The position numbers and the translations under genes were made by a program. Below the pieces are notes generated by a model. The model was given only the letters and a program-made list of their open reading frames with translations. It ran no database searches and was not told the DNA's origin. Shown here in pieces: positions 56,410-64,000 of a stretch of DNA of 64,000 bases; within the stretch, counting starts at the first letter, position 1, and each line of letters begins with the position of its first letter. The DNA is from Nonomuraea candida. Its GTDB lineage: Bacteria; Actinomycetota; Actinomycetes; Streptosporangiales; Streptosporangiaceae. The stretch lies in NCBI RefSeq assembly GCF_000725485.1, contig NZ_JOAG01000013.1, forward strand, positions 1 through 64,000, read 5' to 3'.

Positions 56410-57299
56410 GGTCCCTGCGCATCCAAAGAGAGCTTCGAGGTCCAAGGGCTCAGCCAGACGTCAGCAGGACCGTACGCCAGGACATCTCGCAGCGTCACCC
56501 TCGATCCGGCCATCCGTTCGAGTCCGCATAATATCCACGAGACGTGATGAACGTTCACTGTCCGGGCGGTCGAGGTACGTATACATACCTTTCTCGGCAT
56601 GCGGAAACTCGATCCGGCGCTGGGCTGCACGACGCCCGCGCAATCCACCAGAGAAAGCCGGCCGGGGAGCACGTCCGGAATGGCCGGTCCGCCCGTTCCG
56701 GTGAGGAAGAAATCCACCACGCGCCCGGCGACGCGTAATGCGCACCAGCTTTTCCCGAGAATCCGCAGCACGTCGTCCCGGCGGGCCGAGCCGGCGGTGT
56801 TCGACTCGTAGGAGGCGGCGATGCTGGAGAATTCGCGCGGGCCCAGAAAGGCGCAGGACTGCCCCAGACAGCTGCCCAGGAGCTCGGCGAGGTCGCCCTC
56901 GTGATCGACGACGAAGTCCCAGTCGGAGCCGTACGACCGCAGTCCGAGCAGGCGCGACCCGTACAGGTAGACGCGGGCCCCCCGGGACAGCAGCGCCGAC
57001 AGCAGGCCGCGCAGGACCGCGGGATGGTCGCGGACGGAGGAGCCGGCCGCACCCACCGGGCGGGCCCGGCACGGAGTCAGCAGCTTGACCTCCTTCGCCC
57101 CGGCCAGCGCGCAGTCCCGGTCGAGCAGCGGATGCCTGCGCCCGGGCAGGGCGGCCGCCATCCGGGGTGTCAGCTTCGTCCACCCGCCGGCGGAGCAGCG
57201 GTAGACGGGGCGGAAGGCCACGTCGCCGCTCTCGGTATAGGCCCGGAACACGCCCAGGACGCCGTTGGAGGTCAGGACGTAGTCGTAGGGCTCGTACAT
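56379..57299 (-). CDS. Nucleotidyltransferase-fold protein, third gene of the operon
   Basis: A 306 aa protein. The core at about 109-200 is a minimal nucleotidyltransferase fold: YLYGSRLLGLRSYGSDWDFV has the Gly114-Ser115 and Asp126-x-Asp128 signature, and a third acidic residue may be Asp in VVDFFLTG. The N-terminal 80 residues (DYVLTSNGVLGVFRAYT, FRPVYRC) recall the N-terminal domain of the COG1665-type predicted nucleotidyltransferases. The C-terminal 60 residues are unassigned. It starts 8 nt after the deaminase stop. Activity (nucleotide transfer to RNA, sugar or small molecule) cannot be predicted. Confidence 0.65.
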   Translation of the reverse strand: MYEPYDYVLTSNGVLGVFRAYTESGDVAFRPVYRCSAGGWTKLTPRMAAALPGRRHPLLDRDCALAGAKEVKLLTPCRARPVGAAGSSVRDHPAVLRGLLSALLSRGARVYLYGSRLLGLRSYGSDWDFVVDHEGDLAELLGSCLGQSCAFLGPREFSSIAASYESNTAGSARRDDVLRILGKSWCALRVAGRVVDFFLTGTGGPAIPDVLPGRLSLVDCAGVVQPSAGSSFRMPRKVCIRTSTARTVNVHHVSWILCGLERMAGSRVTLRDVLAYGPADVWLSPWTSKLSLDAQGPWHATSARIG

Positions 57300-57307
57300 G
57301 GGACGGG

Positions 57308-57787
57308 CTAGGACGAGACCAGCTTGAGGCACTCGGCGCGCATGAACTCCTCGTGCAGCCGGAGCAGCGGGGTGCCGTGGGTGATCACGTAGGACGACTT
57401 GATGTCGATCTGCCGCCAGGAGAAGCCGGGCCCGGCCCGGCGGGCGAAGTCGGCGGCGTCCTCCAGGGTCGCGCCGTACACGATGCCTTCCAGCTTGGCC
57501 CAGATGGCCGCCGACGTGCACATCGGGCACGGCTCCAGGGTGCTGTAGAGGAAGCAGCCGGGCAGGTATCTGCAGTTCGCACCGGCGCAGGCGCGGCGCA
57601 GGGCGAGGATCTCCGCGTGGGCGGTGGGGTCGGGCTGCGAGTGCAGCTCGGTGAAGGCGGAGCCGAGGACCTTCATCCCGCCGTCCACGACGATCGCGCC
57701 GATGCGGTAGTTGCCGGACGGCGCCGCCTGCCCGGCGACGGTGATGGCCTCGCCCATCGCCCGGGCGTTCGGATGCGTCTCACGCAT
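57308..57787 (-). CDS. Nucleoside/guanine deaminase family protein
   Basis: A 159 aa zinc deaminase of the cytidine deaminase-like superfamily: zinc His57 and proton-shuttle Glu59 in PTAHAEILAL, and Cys87/Cys90 in LEPCPMCTSAAIW. The pattern is closest to guanine/tRNA-adenosine-type small deaminases. The substrate is probably a purine or pyrimidine base, nucleoside or pathway intermediate. The ATG overlaps the previous gene by 8 nt, so translation is coupled. Confidence 0.85.
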   Translation of the reverse strand: MRETHPNARAMGEAITVAGQAAPSGNYRIGAIVVDGGMKVLGSAFTELHSQPDPTAHAEILALRRACAGANCRYLPGCFLYSTLEPCPMCTSAAIWAKLEGIVYGATLEDAADFARRAGPGFSWRQIDIKSSYVITHGTPLLRLHEEFMRAECLKLVSS

Positions 57788-58541
57788 GGCTGTTCGCCCT
57801 CATCTCCTCTTCCCGCTCCAGCGCCCTGAGTCGGACGATGACCTCCGCCACGCCGACGGCCAGACTCTGGAAGCTCCTGCGGCCGGCGGGGTCGGACAAC
57901 ACCCGTTTGTTGCCGAAGGCGCAGACGACCCCGGCCGGCGTGTCGTCGTCGCGGTGCATCGGGAGCGCCAGGACCCAGGTGATCTGCGGGTCCACCTTGT
58001 TCTTGATCCGCGGGTTGTACCGCTCGGGATGCGTCACCGGCAGCTCTTCGTACAGGATCTCGTCGTTGTTGTACGCCTCGCAGATGACCAGCTCGTCGGT
58101 GTCGGGGTAGGCCACGTCGAGGGAGTAGTTGAGCGGCAGGTCCTCGCACTCGTAGTAGACCGTCCGGTCTTTCCGCAGCACCCGCCTGTCGTCCAGCGTG
58201 TCGGCATAGAACAGGTGCACGTTGACGTTTCCCCGGCGCGGGCTGCGGCCCATCGTGTGCAGGAGCGAGGAGAGCACCTGCTGGTTGCTCTGCTTGAGCC
58301 GCCGCAGGGACTCCAGATGGGCGTTCCGTTCCGCGGCGGCGGCCGCGCGCTGCGTCAGGATGTCGTTCACGAGGTCGAAGATCAGCAAGGCAACCCCTAT
58401 GGGCAGCAGGAGATTCCACCAGCCGAGCCGGCCGGGCACCGAAGCTAGTCTTTGCCCGTCGGAGACCGTGTTCGCGACCAAGTTGGCAAAGAACCCCAAT
58501 GTGGTGGGCACGGATAGCTTTATCAGGATGCGCAATGCCAC
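57780..58541 (-). CDS. Membrane-anchored GAF-like sensor protein, first gene of the operon
   Basis: A 253 aa protein. Two TM helices are likely (about 5-25, LIKLSVPTTLGFFANLV, and about 45-62, LLLPIGVALLIFDLV), followed by a coiled-coil-like helix (RNAHLESLRRLKQSNQQVLSSLL) and a soluble domain (about 100-245) with the look of a GAF domain: VNVHLFYAD, DLVICEAYNNDEILYEELPV, ITWVLALPMHRDDDTPAGVVCAFGN. No kinase or cyclase output is present. Start GTG 58541 is chosen; GTG 58610 would add 23 basic residues and is possible. Confidence 0.6.
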   Translation of the reverse strand: MALRILIKLSVPTTLGFFANLVANTVSDGQRLASVPGRLGWWNLLLPIGVALLIFDLVNDILTQRAAAAAERNAHLESLRRLKQSNQQVLSSLLHTMGRSPRRGNVNVHLFYADTLDDRRVLRKDRTVYYECEDLPLNYSLDVAYPDTDELVICEAYNNDEILYEELPVTHPERYNPRIKNKVDPQITWVLALPMHRDDDTPAGVVCAFGNKRVLSDPAGRRSFQSLAVGVAEVIVRLRALEREEEMRANSHA

Positions 58542-58610
58542 CGGTTTCGGTTTACCCTGCCGGCGCAACGACTCGCCTGGGGATTTCGATGCACACAATG
58601 TCCGGAACAC

Positions 58611-58926
58611 CCCTTTCCGGCCACTCTCCCGCCGATCAGCCGACCGTCTCAGGCGTACAAAGAGATTGCATTTACTTTCATACCTACCACGTTTATCAAC
58701 CCTCTACCAGGGGTAACGGCGCCTGGGTCAGGGTCTGGCCGGAACGTTTCCTACTCCTGCGCCGCGTGCACCAAAAGCACCTTCTGCCGCGCCCGAGCCG
58801 CAAGGCCCGATATATACCAGCCCGAAAACATGAATCCTTACCACCCACCGGAAGCCCGCCGGCGGAACGAATGAATCACCCCGTTGCCGAACGTGCTTTG
58901 TCGGGCTCAGCTGGCAGCATGTCGGC
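58611..58926. promoter_or_regulatory. AT-richer divergent region upstream of the four-gene operon
   Basis: About 315 bp without a credible gene. Composition is clearly more A/T-rich than the window (GATTGCATTTACTTTCATAC around 58665-58685 and GTTTATCAACC around 58691). On the minus strand TTGATA (58699-58694) followed by TATGAA/GTAAAT-like sequence can be the operon promoter. CAGCAT (58915-58920), 6 nt before ATG 58927, may serve the divergent gene. Confidence 0.45.
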
Positions 58927-59535
58927 ATGATCGCGACCGCCGCCGACTACGCCTGGTTCACCTACGGCCGCTTCACCTATGACGAGTACACCGACCTACG
59001 GGCGGCGTACTGTTTCACCCTCGTCCGCGGGCTGACCCCCGAGCAGGTTCTGACCCGGGTGGGGGCGCGGGCCGGAGACTTTCCGCTCATGGGGCTCAAG
59101 GAGCTGATCAGAATGGGCTTCTCCGACCTCGACCGACCCGGCTCCCGGTACGGCCACTTCTTCGGGGTCGTCACCGTCGGTGACTGGGCGTTCATCGTCG
59201 AACCGAACGGCTTCATGGGCGTGCTCCCGGAGATCGCCGGACGGCTGTCGGCGGGCACCCGGCTCGTCTCCCATAGCCTCAACGCCGACGGGACGATGGA
59301 GGACTTCCTCTTCATGGAAGACGGCCAGGAGCGGCTGTCCCTGGAGCCGGATTGTCCCGACCTCGTCGCCTACACCAGATGGGCCGAGGAACTCGACGAG
59401 ATCACCAGGCAGGTCGGTTTCGACTCCGAGCGAACCAGCGAGTCGCTCTTCGCGATGGCCGAGCACCTGACCGGGGTCAGAGTGACGCCGGACCTACTGG
59501 AGCATTCGATCTACCAGTGCGGGATCGCACAGTGA
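58927..59535 (+). CDS. DUF6461 domain protein
   Basis: A 202 aa soluble protein matching the actinobacterial DUF6461 pattern: ADYAWFTYG, AAYCFTLVRGLTPEQVLTRVGA, VVTVGDWAFIVEPNGFMGVLPEIAGRLSAG and a helical tail with MAEHLTGVRVTPDLLEHS. These proteins are frequent in Streptomyces-like genomes near mobile or accessory genes; function unknown. No ribosome-binding site is seen, and the ATG may be leaderless. Confidence 0.75.
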   Translation: MIATAADYAWFTYGRFTYDEYTDLRAAYCFTLVRGLTPEQVLTRVGARAGDFPLMGLKELIRMGFSDLDRPGSRYGHFFGVVTVGDWAFIVEPNGFMGVLPEIAGRLSAGTRLVSHSLNADGTMEDFLFMEDGQERLSLEPDCPDLVAYTRWAEELDEITRQVGFDSERTSESLFAMAEHLTGVRVTPDLLEHSIYQCGIAQ

Positions 59536-59764
59536 CCGGAGCTTCGGGCACGCCGGCACCCGTTCACTGGAGTGCATTCCAGGGGTCGTCCGGGCTTGGG
59601 TGATCGTCAGGGGCGGCGTAGCATCTGGGCGGCCAGTCCGGAGCTACAACCGCTCCGTCTTTCCGTGGGCCGTCGCCGAGAGCCCACGCGTGAGGGTCAG
59701 TGAAGCGAGGCTCTTTGGTGACAGCTCATCAACGGGCGAGCGAGGTGAAGGCAGAAACGAAAAC

Positions 59765-59791
59765 GCCCCGGAGCGGTATTCGCTTCGGGGC
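59765..59791 (-). terminator. Terminator of the tRNA cluster
   Basis: On the minus strand GCCCCGAAGCG pairs with CGCT-CCGGGGC-type sequence and runs into GTTTTCGTTTTCG. It lies 19 nt after the 3' end of tRNA-Phe. Confidence 0.8.
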
Positions 59792-59809
59792 ATCTTGGCT
59801 GTTCAAAGC

Positions 59810-59886
59810 TGGTGGTCAGGGGCAGGGTCGAACTGCCGACCTTCCGCTTTTCAGGCGGACGCTCGTACCAACTGAGCTACCTGACC
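59810..59886 (-). tRNA. tRNA-Phe (GAA)
   Basis: 77 nt including an encoded CCA. Acceptor stem GGTCAGG with CCTGACC, D-arm GCTCAGTTGGTACGAGC, anticodon stem TCCGC/GCGGA with loop CTGAAAA (anticodon GAA), and T-loop GTTCGACC. All helices pair. Confidence 0.97.
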
Positions 59887-59891
59887 CAGAG

Positions 59892-59966
59892 CGGTCCTGA
59901 CGGGACTTGAACCCGCGACCTCCACCTTGACAGGGTGGCGAGCACTCCAAACTGCTCTACAGGACC
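59892..59966 (-). tRNA. tRNA-Asp (GTC)
   Basis: 75 nt, CCA not encoded. Acceptor GGTCCTG/CAGGACC, anticodon stem CCACC/GGTGG with loop CTGTCAA (anticodon GTC), T-arm GCGGGTTCAAGTCCCGT. It lies 5 nt before tRNA-Phe in the transcript. Confidence 0.96.
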
Positions 59967-60063
59967 TTGCGTCTTGCGTTTCGTTCTGTTTGCGCTCGCT
60001 TAGCTTACCAGCTCTTCGGTGGTCTTCGACCAGCCGTTTTGCGGGTGCGCTAGGCGCTCGCGG

Positions 60064-60136
60064 TGCCCCCAACGGGATTCGAACCCGTGCCGCCGCCTTG
60101 AAAGGGCGGTGTCCTAGGCCGCTAGACGATGGGGGC
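60064..60136 (-). tRNA. tRNA-Glu (TTC)
   Basis: 73 nt, CCA not encoded. Acceptor GCCCCCA/TGGGGGC, anticodon stem CCGCC with loop CTTTCAA (anticodon TTC), T-arm ACGGGTTCGAATCCCGT. Its first base follows directly after the stop codon of the metallophosphoesterase gene. Confidence 0.96.
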
Positions 60137-61705
60137 TCAGGATTCCCTGTCGCCTTCCGTCGGGGACCTCTGAAGCATAGGGGACGATTGCCCTTGATGC
60201 CAAAGTGGCGGACCGGCGGCCGGCGAAGGTGGCGTGCCAGTGGCCGATCCCGTTGGCGACGGGGCGGTCGTTGGCTCCGGGGAAATCATACGTTGTGGGT
60301 CGGGCTCCACGTGACGCTGGATGTACACCGACTGCTCCCCGAGCCCTCCGAGCGTGATGTCGTCCCAGGCCTGAAGGCGCCTGGTCTCCTTGTCGAAGTA
60401 CAGCACCGAGGCCTGCACGGGGGTCGGCTGGGCGTGTTCCAGCGCCCGCAGGCCGGCCCCGCCGGTGGAGCCCTGGATGAGGATGCGGGTGCCCGTGGGG
60501 AGCATGGTGGTCCTGCGCTCGTGGGTGTGACCGGCCAGGATCATGGAGGCCGCGCCGGAGAAGCCGCGCCCGACCTCGGCGTCGTGCACGGCGATCAGGT
60601 CCGGCCTGGCCGCGGCGGCCCGGTCGCGGTGGGCGCGGCCGAACTCGGCGAGGGCCGCGGGGTCGGCGTCCACGGACACGGACTTGTCCGGGGTGAAGCG
60701 GGGGTCGCCGAGGCCGTAGATGGTCAGCCCGGCGACCTCGCGCGTCTCGCCGTCCAGCACGATGGCGTTCTTCTGCCTGGCCACCGCCTTCTGGGTGGTC
60801 ATCGAGTCGTGGTTGCCGCGGACGAACACGTACGGAACCTTCAGCGTCGAGATCTCCTCGACGAACTTGTTCTCCGCCTTGGTGCCGTGGTCGGAGATGT
60901 CGCCCGTGTCGATGACGAAGTCCACGGCGAACTGGTCCTTCAGGGAGCGGATGACGTTCCAGGCGATGGGGTTGAGGTGGATGTCGGAGATGTGAAGGAC
61001 CCGGATGGTCTTGGGGTCGGCGTCGTACAGGGGCAGGGTCGAGACCGTGTCGTACAGCTTCGAGACGTTCGTGACGAGCTTGGTGAGCTGGGAGCGGTAC
61101 GACTCGAAGCGCGTCACGATCGACTCGGCGCTGCCCACGAGCGACGGCGCGGCGGCCACCAGGCCCGAGTAGCGCGGCTCCACGAGCGAGCTGGGGCGGA
61201 AGGTGAGGGCCGCCAGGGCTCCGGTGGCGGCGAGGGCCACGGAGGCCGCCAGAAGGCCCATGAGGGCCGTTCTGGGGCGCCTGAAGACCATCAGGACGGC
61301 CACGAGGGCTCCCGCGCCCGCACAGAGCAGCGAGCGGATGACGAGGTCCCGCACGCCGTGCAGCAGGTCGTCCTCGATCAGGTCGGGCAGGCGGTCGGCC
61401 AGGCGCGGGTCCTCCAGGAGGGCCTTGGCACGTTCCTGGTCGATGTTCTCCAGCGTGATGCGCAGCCGCAGGGGCGCCGCGTGGGTCTGGAAGGTGAGGG
61501 TGCCGAGCGGGCTGGCGTCGACGACCGTCTCGCCGTCCCAGGCCGGGCGCAGCGACATGCCGGTCTCCACCGGGCCCACCTGGGTGCGTACGGTGCCGCT
61601 GAGGAAGATGCCCAGCCAGGCGCCCACCGCGGCCACGAGGAGCACGGCCGCGATCCGGGCGCCGCGCGATCGAAGGACTGCCTTTGACCTCTGCGCGAAC
61701 TTCAT
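60137..61705 (-). CDS. Membrane metallophosphoesterase
   Basis: A 522 aa protein. TM helix at 17-36 (IAAVLLVAAVGAWLGIFLS), an extracytoplasmic section, two more TM segments (about 122-140 and 148-168), then a calcineurin-like phosphoesterase domain (about 235-420): VLHISDIHLNP (DxH), FVIDTGDISDHG (GD), VRGNHDS (GNHD), IAVHD and LAGHTHERR (GHxH), all metal ligands present. A Pro/Ser-rich C-terminal tail ends the protein. Substrate unknown. It is divergent from the zincin gene and its last codon abuts tRNA-Glu. Confidence 0.88.
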   Translation of the reverse strand: MKFAQRSKAVLRSRGARIAAVLLVAAVGAWLGIFLSGTVRTQVGPVETGMSLRPAWDGETVVDASPLGTLTFQTHAAPLRLRITLENIDQERAKALLEDPRLADRLPDLIEDDLLHGVRDLVIRSLLCAGAGALVAVLMVFRRPRTALMGLLAASVALAATGALAALTFRPSSLVEPRYSGLVAAAPSLVGSAESIVTRFESYRSQLTKLVTNVSKLYDTVSTLPLYDADPKTIRVLHISDIHLNPIAWNVIRSLKDQFAVDFVIDTGDISDHGTKAENKFVEEISTLKVPYVFVRGNHDSMTTQKAVARQKNAIVLDGETREVAGLTIYGLGDPRFTPDKSVSVDADPAALAEFGRAHRDRAAAARPDLIAVHDAEVGRGFSGAASMILAGHTHERRTTMLPTGTRILIQGSTGGAGLRALEHAQPTPVQASVLYFDKETRRLQAWDDITLGGLGEQSVYIQRHVEPDPQRMISPEPTTAPSPTGSATGTPPSPAAGPPLWHQGQSSPMLQRSPTEGDRES

Positions 61706-61735
61706 ACGGATTCTTGCTTACCTAGAATGGCGAGG

Positions 61736-62077
61736 GTGATCGAGGTTTCGCGGGAGAAGTTCGAGGAGCTCGTGTCCGAGGCGCTGGACACGATTCCGCC
61801 GGAGCTCACGCGCGCCATGAGCAACGTCGTCGTCACGGTCGTCGATGACCCGCCCGAGCCCCACCTGCTCGGCTTGTACACCGGTGTCCCCCTCACCGAA
61901 CGCGGCGACTGGTACTCAGCAGTTCTGCCCGACCGGATCGAGATCTACCGCAATCCCATATGTGAAATTTGCGATAGCGAGGAACAGGTGATCGACGAGG
62001 TCCGCATCACGGTCGTCCATGAAGTCGGCCATCACTTCGGCATCGACGACGCGCGCCTTCACGAATTGGGCTGGTAA
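61736..62077 (+). CDS. Zincin-like metallopeptidase family protein
   Basis: A 113 aa minimal zincin of the PF06262 type. The zinc site is His95-Glu96-x-x-His99 in ITVVHEVGHHFGIDDARLHELGW, and YRNPICEIC precedes it. Short proteins with this motif are widespread in actinobacteria; proteolytic activity is unproven. I chose GTG 61736 because TAGAAT (61723-61728) lies exactly 7 nt upstream and overlaps the in-frame ATG at 61727. Confidence 0.85.
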   Translation: MIEVSREKFEELVSEALDTIPPELTRAMSNVVVTVVDDPPEPHLLGLYTGVPLTERGDWYSAVLPDRIEIYRNPICEICDSEEQVIDEVRITVVHEVGHHFGIDDARLHELGW

Positions 62078-62187
62078 CCCTTTGCTTTTGGTTGGCCGCT
62101 TTCGGTTGCGGCCCGTGCCGCCCATCGGGCACCTTAGGTCACATACCGAGCACCCTGAGTCAGGCACAGCGGAGTCCAGTGGGGGCC

Positions 62188-63471
62188 ATGCGGGCACGAC
62201 GGCCGCCGGGACGGCATCGCCGTGCCGGAGAAGCACGACAAGTCACCTATAGGGAAGTCATCGCCATCAGGGAGTTCCGTGCCCTGTGGTACGGCCAGGG
62301 CATGTCGCTCCTGGGCGACCAGCTCGCCCAGGTGGCGCTCGCCGTCCTCGTCTACGACCGCACCGGCTCGGCGCTGGCCACGGCGGCCGTCTACGCGCTG
62401 ACCTACCTGCCCTCCATCATCGGCGGCCCGCTGCTGGCGGGGCTGGCCGACCGGTTCGCCCGCCGGGCCGTGATGCTCACCTGCGACCTGCTGCGCGCCG
62501 CGCTGGTCGGCGTGATGGCGGTGCCCGGCGTGCCGTTCTGGGCGCTGTGCGCGCTGGTGTTCCTCGTGGTGCTGCTCGGCGCCCCCTTCTCGGCCGCGCG
62601 GGCGGCCCTGCTGCCCGAGGTGCTCAAGGGCGACGCGTACGTCCTGGGCTCGGCCCTGCAGAACATGACGAACCAGGGCGTGCAGATGCTTGGTTTCGCC
62701 ACCGGCGGAGCGCTGATCGCCACGATGGGCCCATACCGCGCGCTGGCCATCGACGCGGCCACGTTCCTGGCCTCCGCGCTGGTGCTGGTCACGGGCGTGA
62801 GCCGGCGACCGGCGGCGGCCCGCGACGACTCCAGGCCGTCGATGTGGGCGATGACCGCGAGCGGGGCCCGGCTCGTGTTCGGCTCGCGCAGGCTGCGCAC
62901 GCTGGTGCTGTTCGCCTGGTTGTGCGGCTTCTACATCCTGCCCGAGGGCATCGCGGCGCCGTACGCGGCCAGGCTCGCCACCGACGCGCTGCCCGCCCCC
63001 GTCGTCACGGGGCTGCTGATGGCGGCGATGCCCGCGGGGACCGTCGTGGGGGCGTTCCTGTTCAGCCGGTTCGTCTCGCCGGAGCGGCGGCTGCGGCTGA
63101 TGGGGTGGATGGCCATCCTGAGCTGCGCGCCCCTGATCGTGACCGCGATCCGGCCGCCCCTGGCCGTCGTGCTGGCCGCGTGGGTGCTGTCGGGGATCGG
63201 CGGGGCGTACCAGCTCGCCGCCAACGCCGCCTTCGTGCAGCACGTGCCCGCGGAACGCCGCGCCCAGGCGTTCGGGCTCGTGCAGTCGGGTCTGATGGCC
63301 GTACAGGGGGTGGGCATCCTGGTGGGCGGTTTCGCGGCGGAGAGACTCGGCCCCGAGCCGGTGGTCGCGCTGGCGGGGTTCGCCGGGGTGATCAGCGCGG
63401 CCGTCCTGGCCATGCTCTGGGCCGAGTCGCGCGACAAGCCCGCCCGGCTGGGCGCCCGGGCCACCGCCTGA
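62188..63471 (+). CDS. MFS transporter (12 TMS)
   Basis: A 427 aa transporter of the MFS_3-like group. Motif A-like AGLADRFARRAVML, and the usual helix pattern LGDQLAQVALAVLVYDRTGSA, SALQNMTNQGVQMLGFATGG and AERRAQAFGLVQSGLMAVQG (second-half equivalent). Substrate unknown. ATG 62188 follows GTGGGGG; GTG 62179 is an alternative. It ends convergent with pspC: the stops share TGATCA with no base between them. Confidence 0.88.
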   Translation: MRARRPPGRHRRAGEARQVTYREVIAIREFRALWYGQGMSLLGDQLAQVALAVLVYDRTGSALATAAVYALTYLPSIIGGPLLAGLADRFARRAVMLTCDLLRAALVGVMAVPGVPFWALCALVFLVVLLGAPFSAARAALLPEVLKGDAYVLGSALQNMTNQGVQMLGFATGGALIATMGPYRALAIDAATFLASALVLVTGVSRRPAAARDDSRPSMWAMTASGARLVFGSRRLRTLVLFAWLCGFYILPEGIAAPYAARLATDALPAPVVTGLLMAAMPAGTVVGAFLFSRFVSPERRLRLMGWMAILSCAPLIVTAIRPPLAVVLAAWVLSGIGGAYQLAANAAFVQHVPAERRAQAFGLVQSGLMAVQGVGILVGGFAAERLGPEPVVALAGFAGVISAAVLAMLWAESRDKPARLGARATA

Positions 63472-63762
63472 TCACGGCTGGGGCTTCTGCTCGCCGCTCC
63501 AGTCCGTCGTGGTCGTCCGGCGGCTCTGCTGCTTGCTTATGACGTCCTGGACGATGGAGGTCTCGTGCTCCTCGTCCGGCATGAGGAGCCAGCCGATCGC
63601 GTACAGCGCGACACCCGCCCCGCCGAACAGCGTCGCGATCGCGAGCCCGATCCTGACCAGGTTGGCGTCGATGCCGACGTACTGGCCGACACCGGAGCAG
63701 ACGCCCGCGATGATCCGGCCCTTCTGGGTCCTGCGCAGCTTCTTGACGTTGTATTCGCTCAT
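63472..63762 (-). CDS. PspC domain protein
   Basis: A 96 aa membrane protein with a PspC domain: KKLRRTQKGRIIAGVCSGVGQYVGIDANLVRIGLAI in the N-terminal half, one TM helix AIATLFGGAGVALYAIGWLL, then MPDE and a polar tail. PspC-type proteins belong to envelope stress responses; in actinobacteria stand-alone copies are common. ATG with GAGGC upstream. Confidence 0.9.
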   Translation of the reverse strand: MSEYNVKKLRRTQKGRIIAGVCSGVGQYVGIDANLVRIGLAIATLFGGAGVALYAIGWLLMPDEEHETSIVQDVISKQQSRRTTTTDWSGEQKPQP

Positions 63763-63857
63763 GCCTCAAGACTGCCCCTCGGCCCGGTGTTCGCACATCA
63801 GGATTGCCCCTGGTAGAACCCTGGTAGTCCCCGATGCCCGGACGAGAGGACCCCGAG

Positions 63858-64000
63858 ATGGACGACCTGCTCCGACTCGACGACAAGCTCAACTCCGACC
63901 AGCGGCTCATCCGCGACACGGTCCGGTCCTTCGTCGCCGACCGCGTCCTGCCACACGTGGGTGACTGGTTCGAGGAGGCCGCCTTCCCGGCGCGCGAGCT
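63858..64000 (+). CDS. Acyl-CoA dehydrogenase, N-terminal part (cut by window end)
   Basis: The first 47 residues are visible: MDDLLRLDDKLNSDQRLIRD, then VRSFVADRVLPHVGDWFEEA. This matches the N-terminal helical domain of acyl-CoA dehydrogenases, closest in wording to glutaryl-CoA dehydrogenases. GAGAGGA lies 9 nt before the ATG. The rest lies outside the window. Confidence 0.8.
   Translation, partial: MDDLLRLDDKLNSDQRLIRDTVRSFVADRVLPHVGDWFEEAAFPARE

Noticed and set aside
59590..59886. Possible attachment-site duplication of the tRNA-Phe 3' end
   Set aside because: Only GTCAGGGGC near 59608 resembles the tRNA 3' end; nine bases are too few to call an att site, and no integrase gene is in the window.

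Overview
The window is a high-GC chromosomal segment of a filamentous actinomycete. The marker set is bldC next to a valine/leucine dehydrogenase, a DUF3073 gene and purM, together with purSQLF, PspC, DUF6458 and DUF6461 proteins, many GTG starts and many apparently leaderless genes. The family mix suggests Streptosporangiales (Nonomuraea-like); this is an inference, because no rRNA or other species marker is present.

Layout. 1-8.9 kb: oligopeptidase B, an aldo/keto reductase, a large UPF0104/kinase-like membrane fusion, a molybdopterin oxidoreductase and a tandem-GNAT protein. 9-13.8 kb: small proteins, an SMR exporter behind a guanidine-III riboswitch, a methyltransferase and a FadE5-type acyl-CoA dehydrogenase. 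14-17.8 kb: a bkd-type 2-oxoacid dehydrogenase operon (E1a-E1b-E2) on the minus strand; an E3 (Lpd) lies at 47.4 kb. 18-36.3 kb: purine synthesis genes purS, purQ-purL and purF-purM, interrupted by an RsbW-like anti-sigma factor, an adenylate cyclase/Crp pair, an MFS exporter, a MetF-like reductase, the scar of a deleted tetR-MFS pair, an ABC exporter behind a SoxR-type operator, PhoX and a sterol-carrier protein. 36.5-39.6 kb: DUF3073, Vdh, a conserved hypothetical and bldC. 39.7-55.5 kb: TetR and LacI regulators, an amidase/hexosaminidase pair, pyrD, a response regulator facing a tautomerase-like gene across one shared promoter, lpd, a frameshifted methyltransferase, a DEDDh exonuclease, secreted and membrane proteins, a HAD hydrolase and a secreted glycoside hydrolase with FnIII and CBM2 modules. 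55.5-58.6 kb: a tightly packed four-gene operon (membrane GAF-like protein, deaminase, nucleotidyltransferase-fold protein, radical SAM enzyme) with AT-richer upstream DNA. I consider it the best candidate for an undescribed system. 59.8-60.1 kb: tRNA-Glu, tRNA-Asp and tRNA-Phe. The rest holds a metallophosphoesterase, a zincin, an MFS transporter, PspC and the start of another acyl-CoA dehydrogenase.

Functional links. Branched-chain amino acid catabolism is represented by Vdh (deamination), BkdABC plus Lpd (oxidative decarboxylation) and acyl-CoA dehydrogenases. Purine synthesis genes form three transcription units. Two genome-style features recur: start codons placed 6-7 nt after a TANNNT-like -10 box (leaderless transcripts), and short tandem duplications whose unit contains the stop codon of the adjacent gene.
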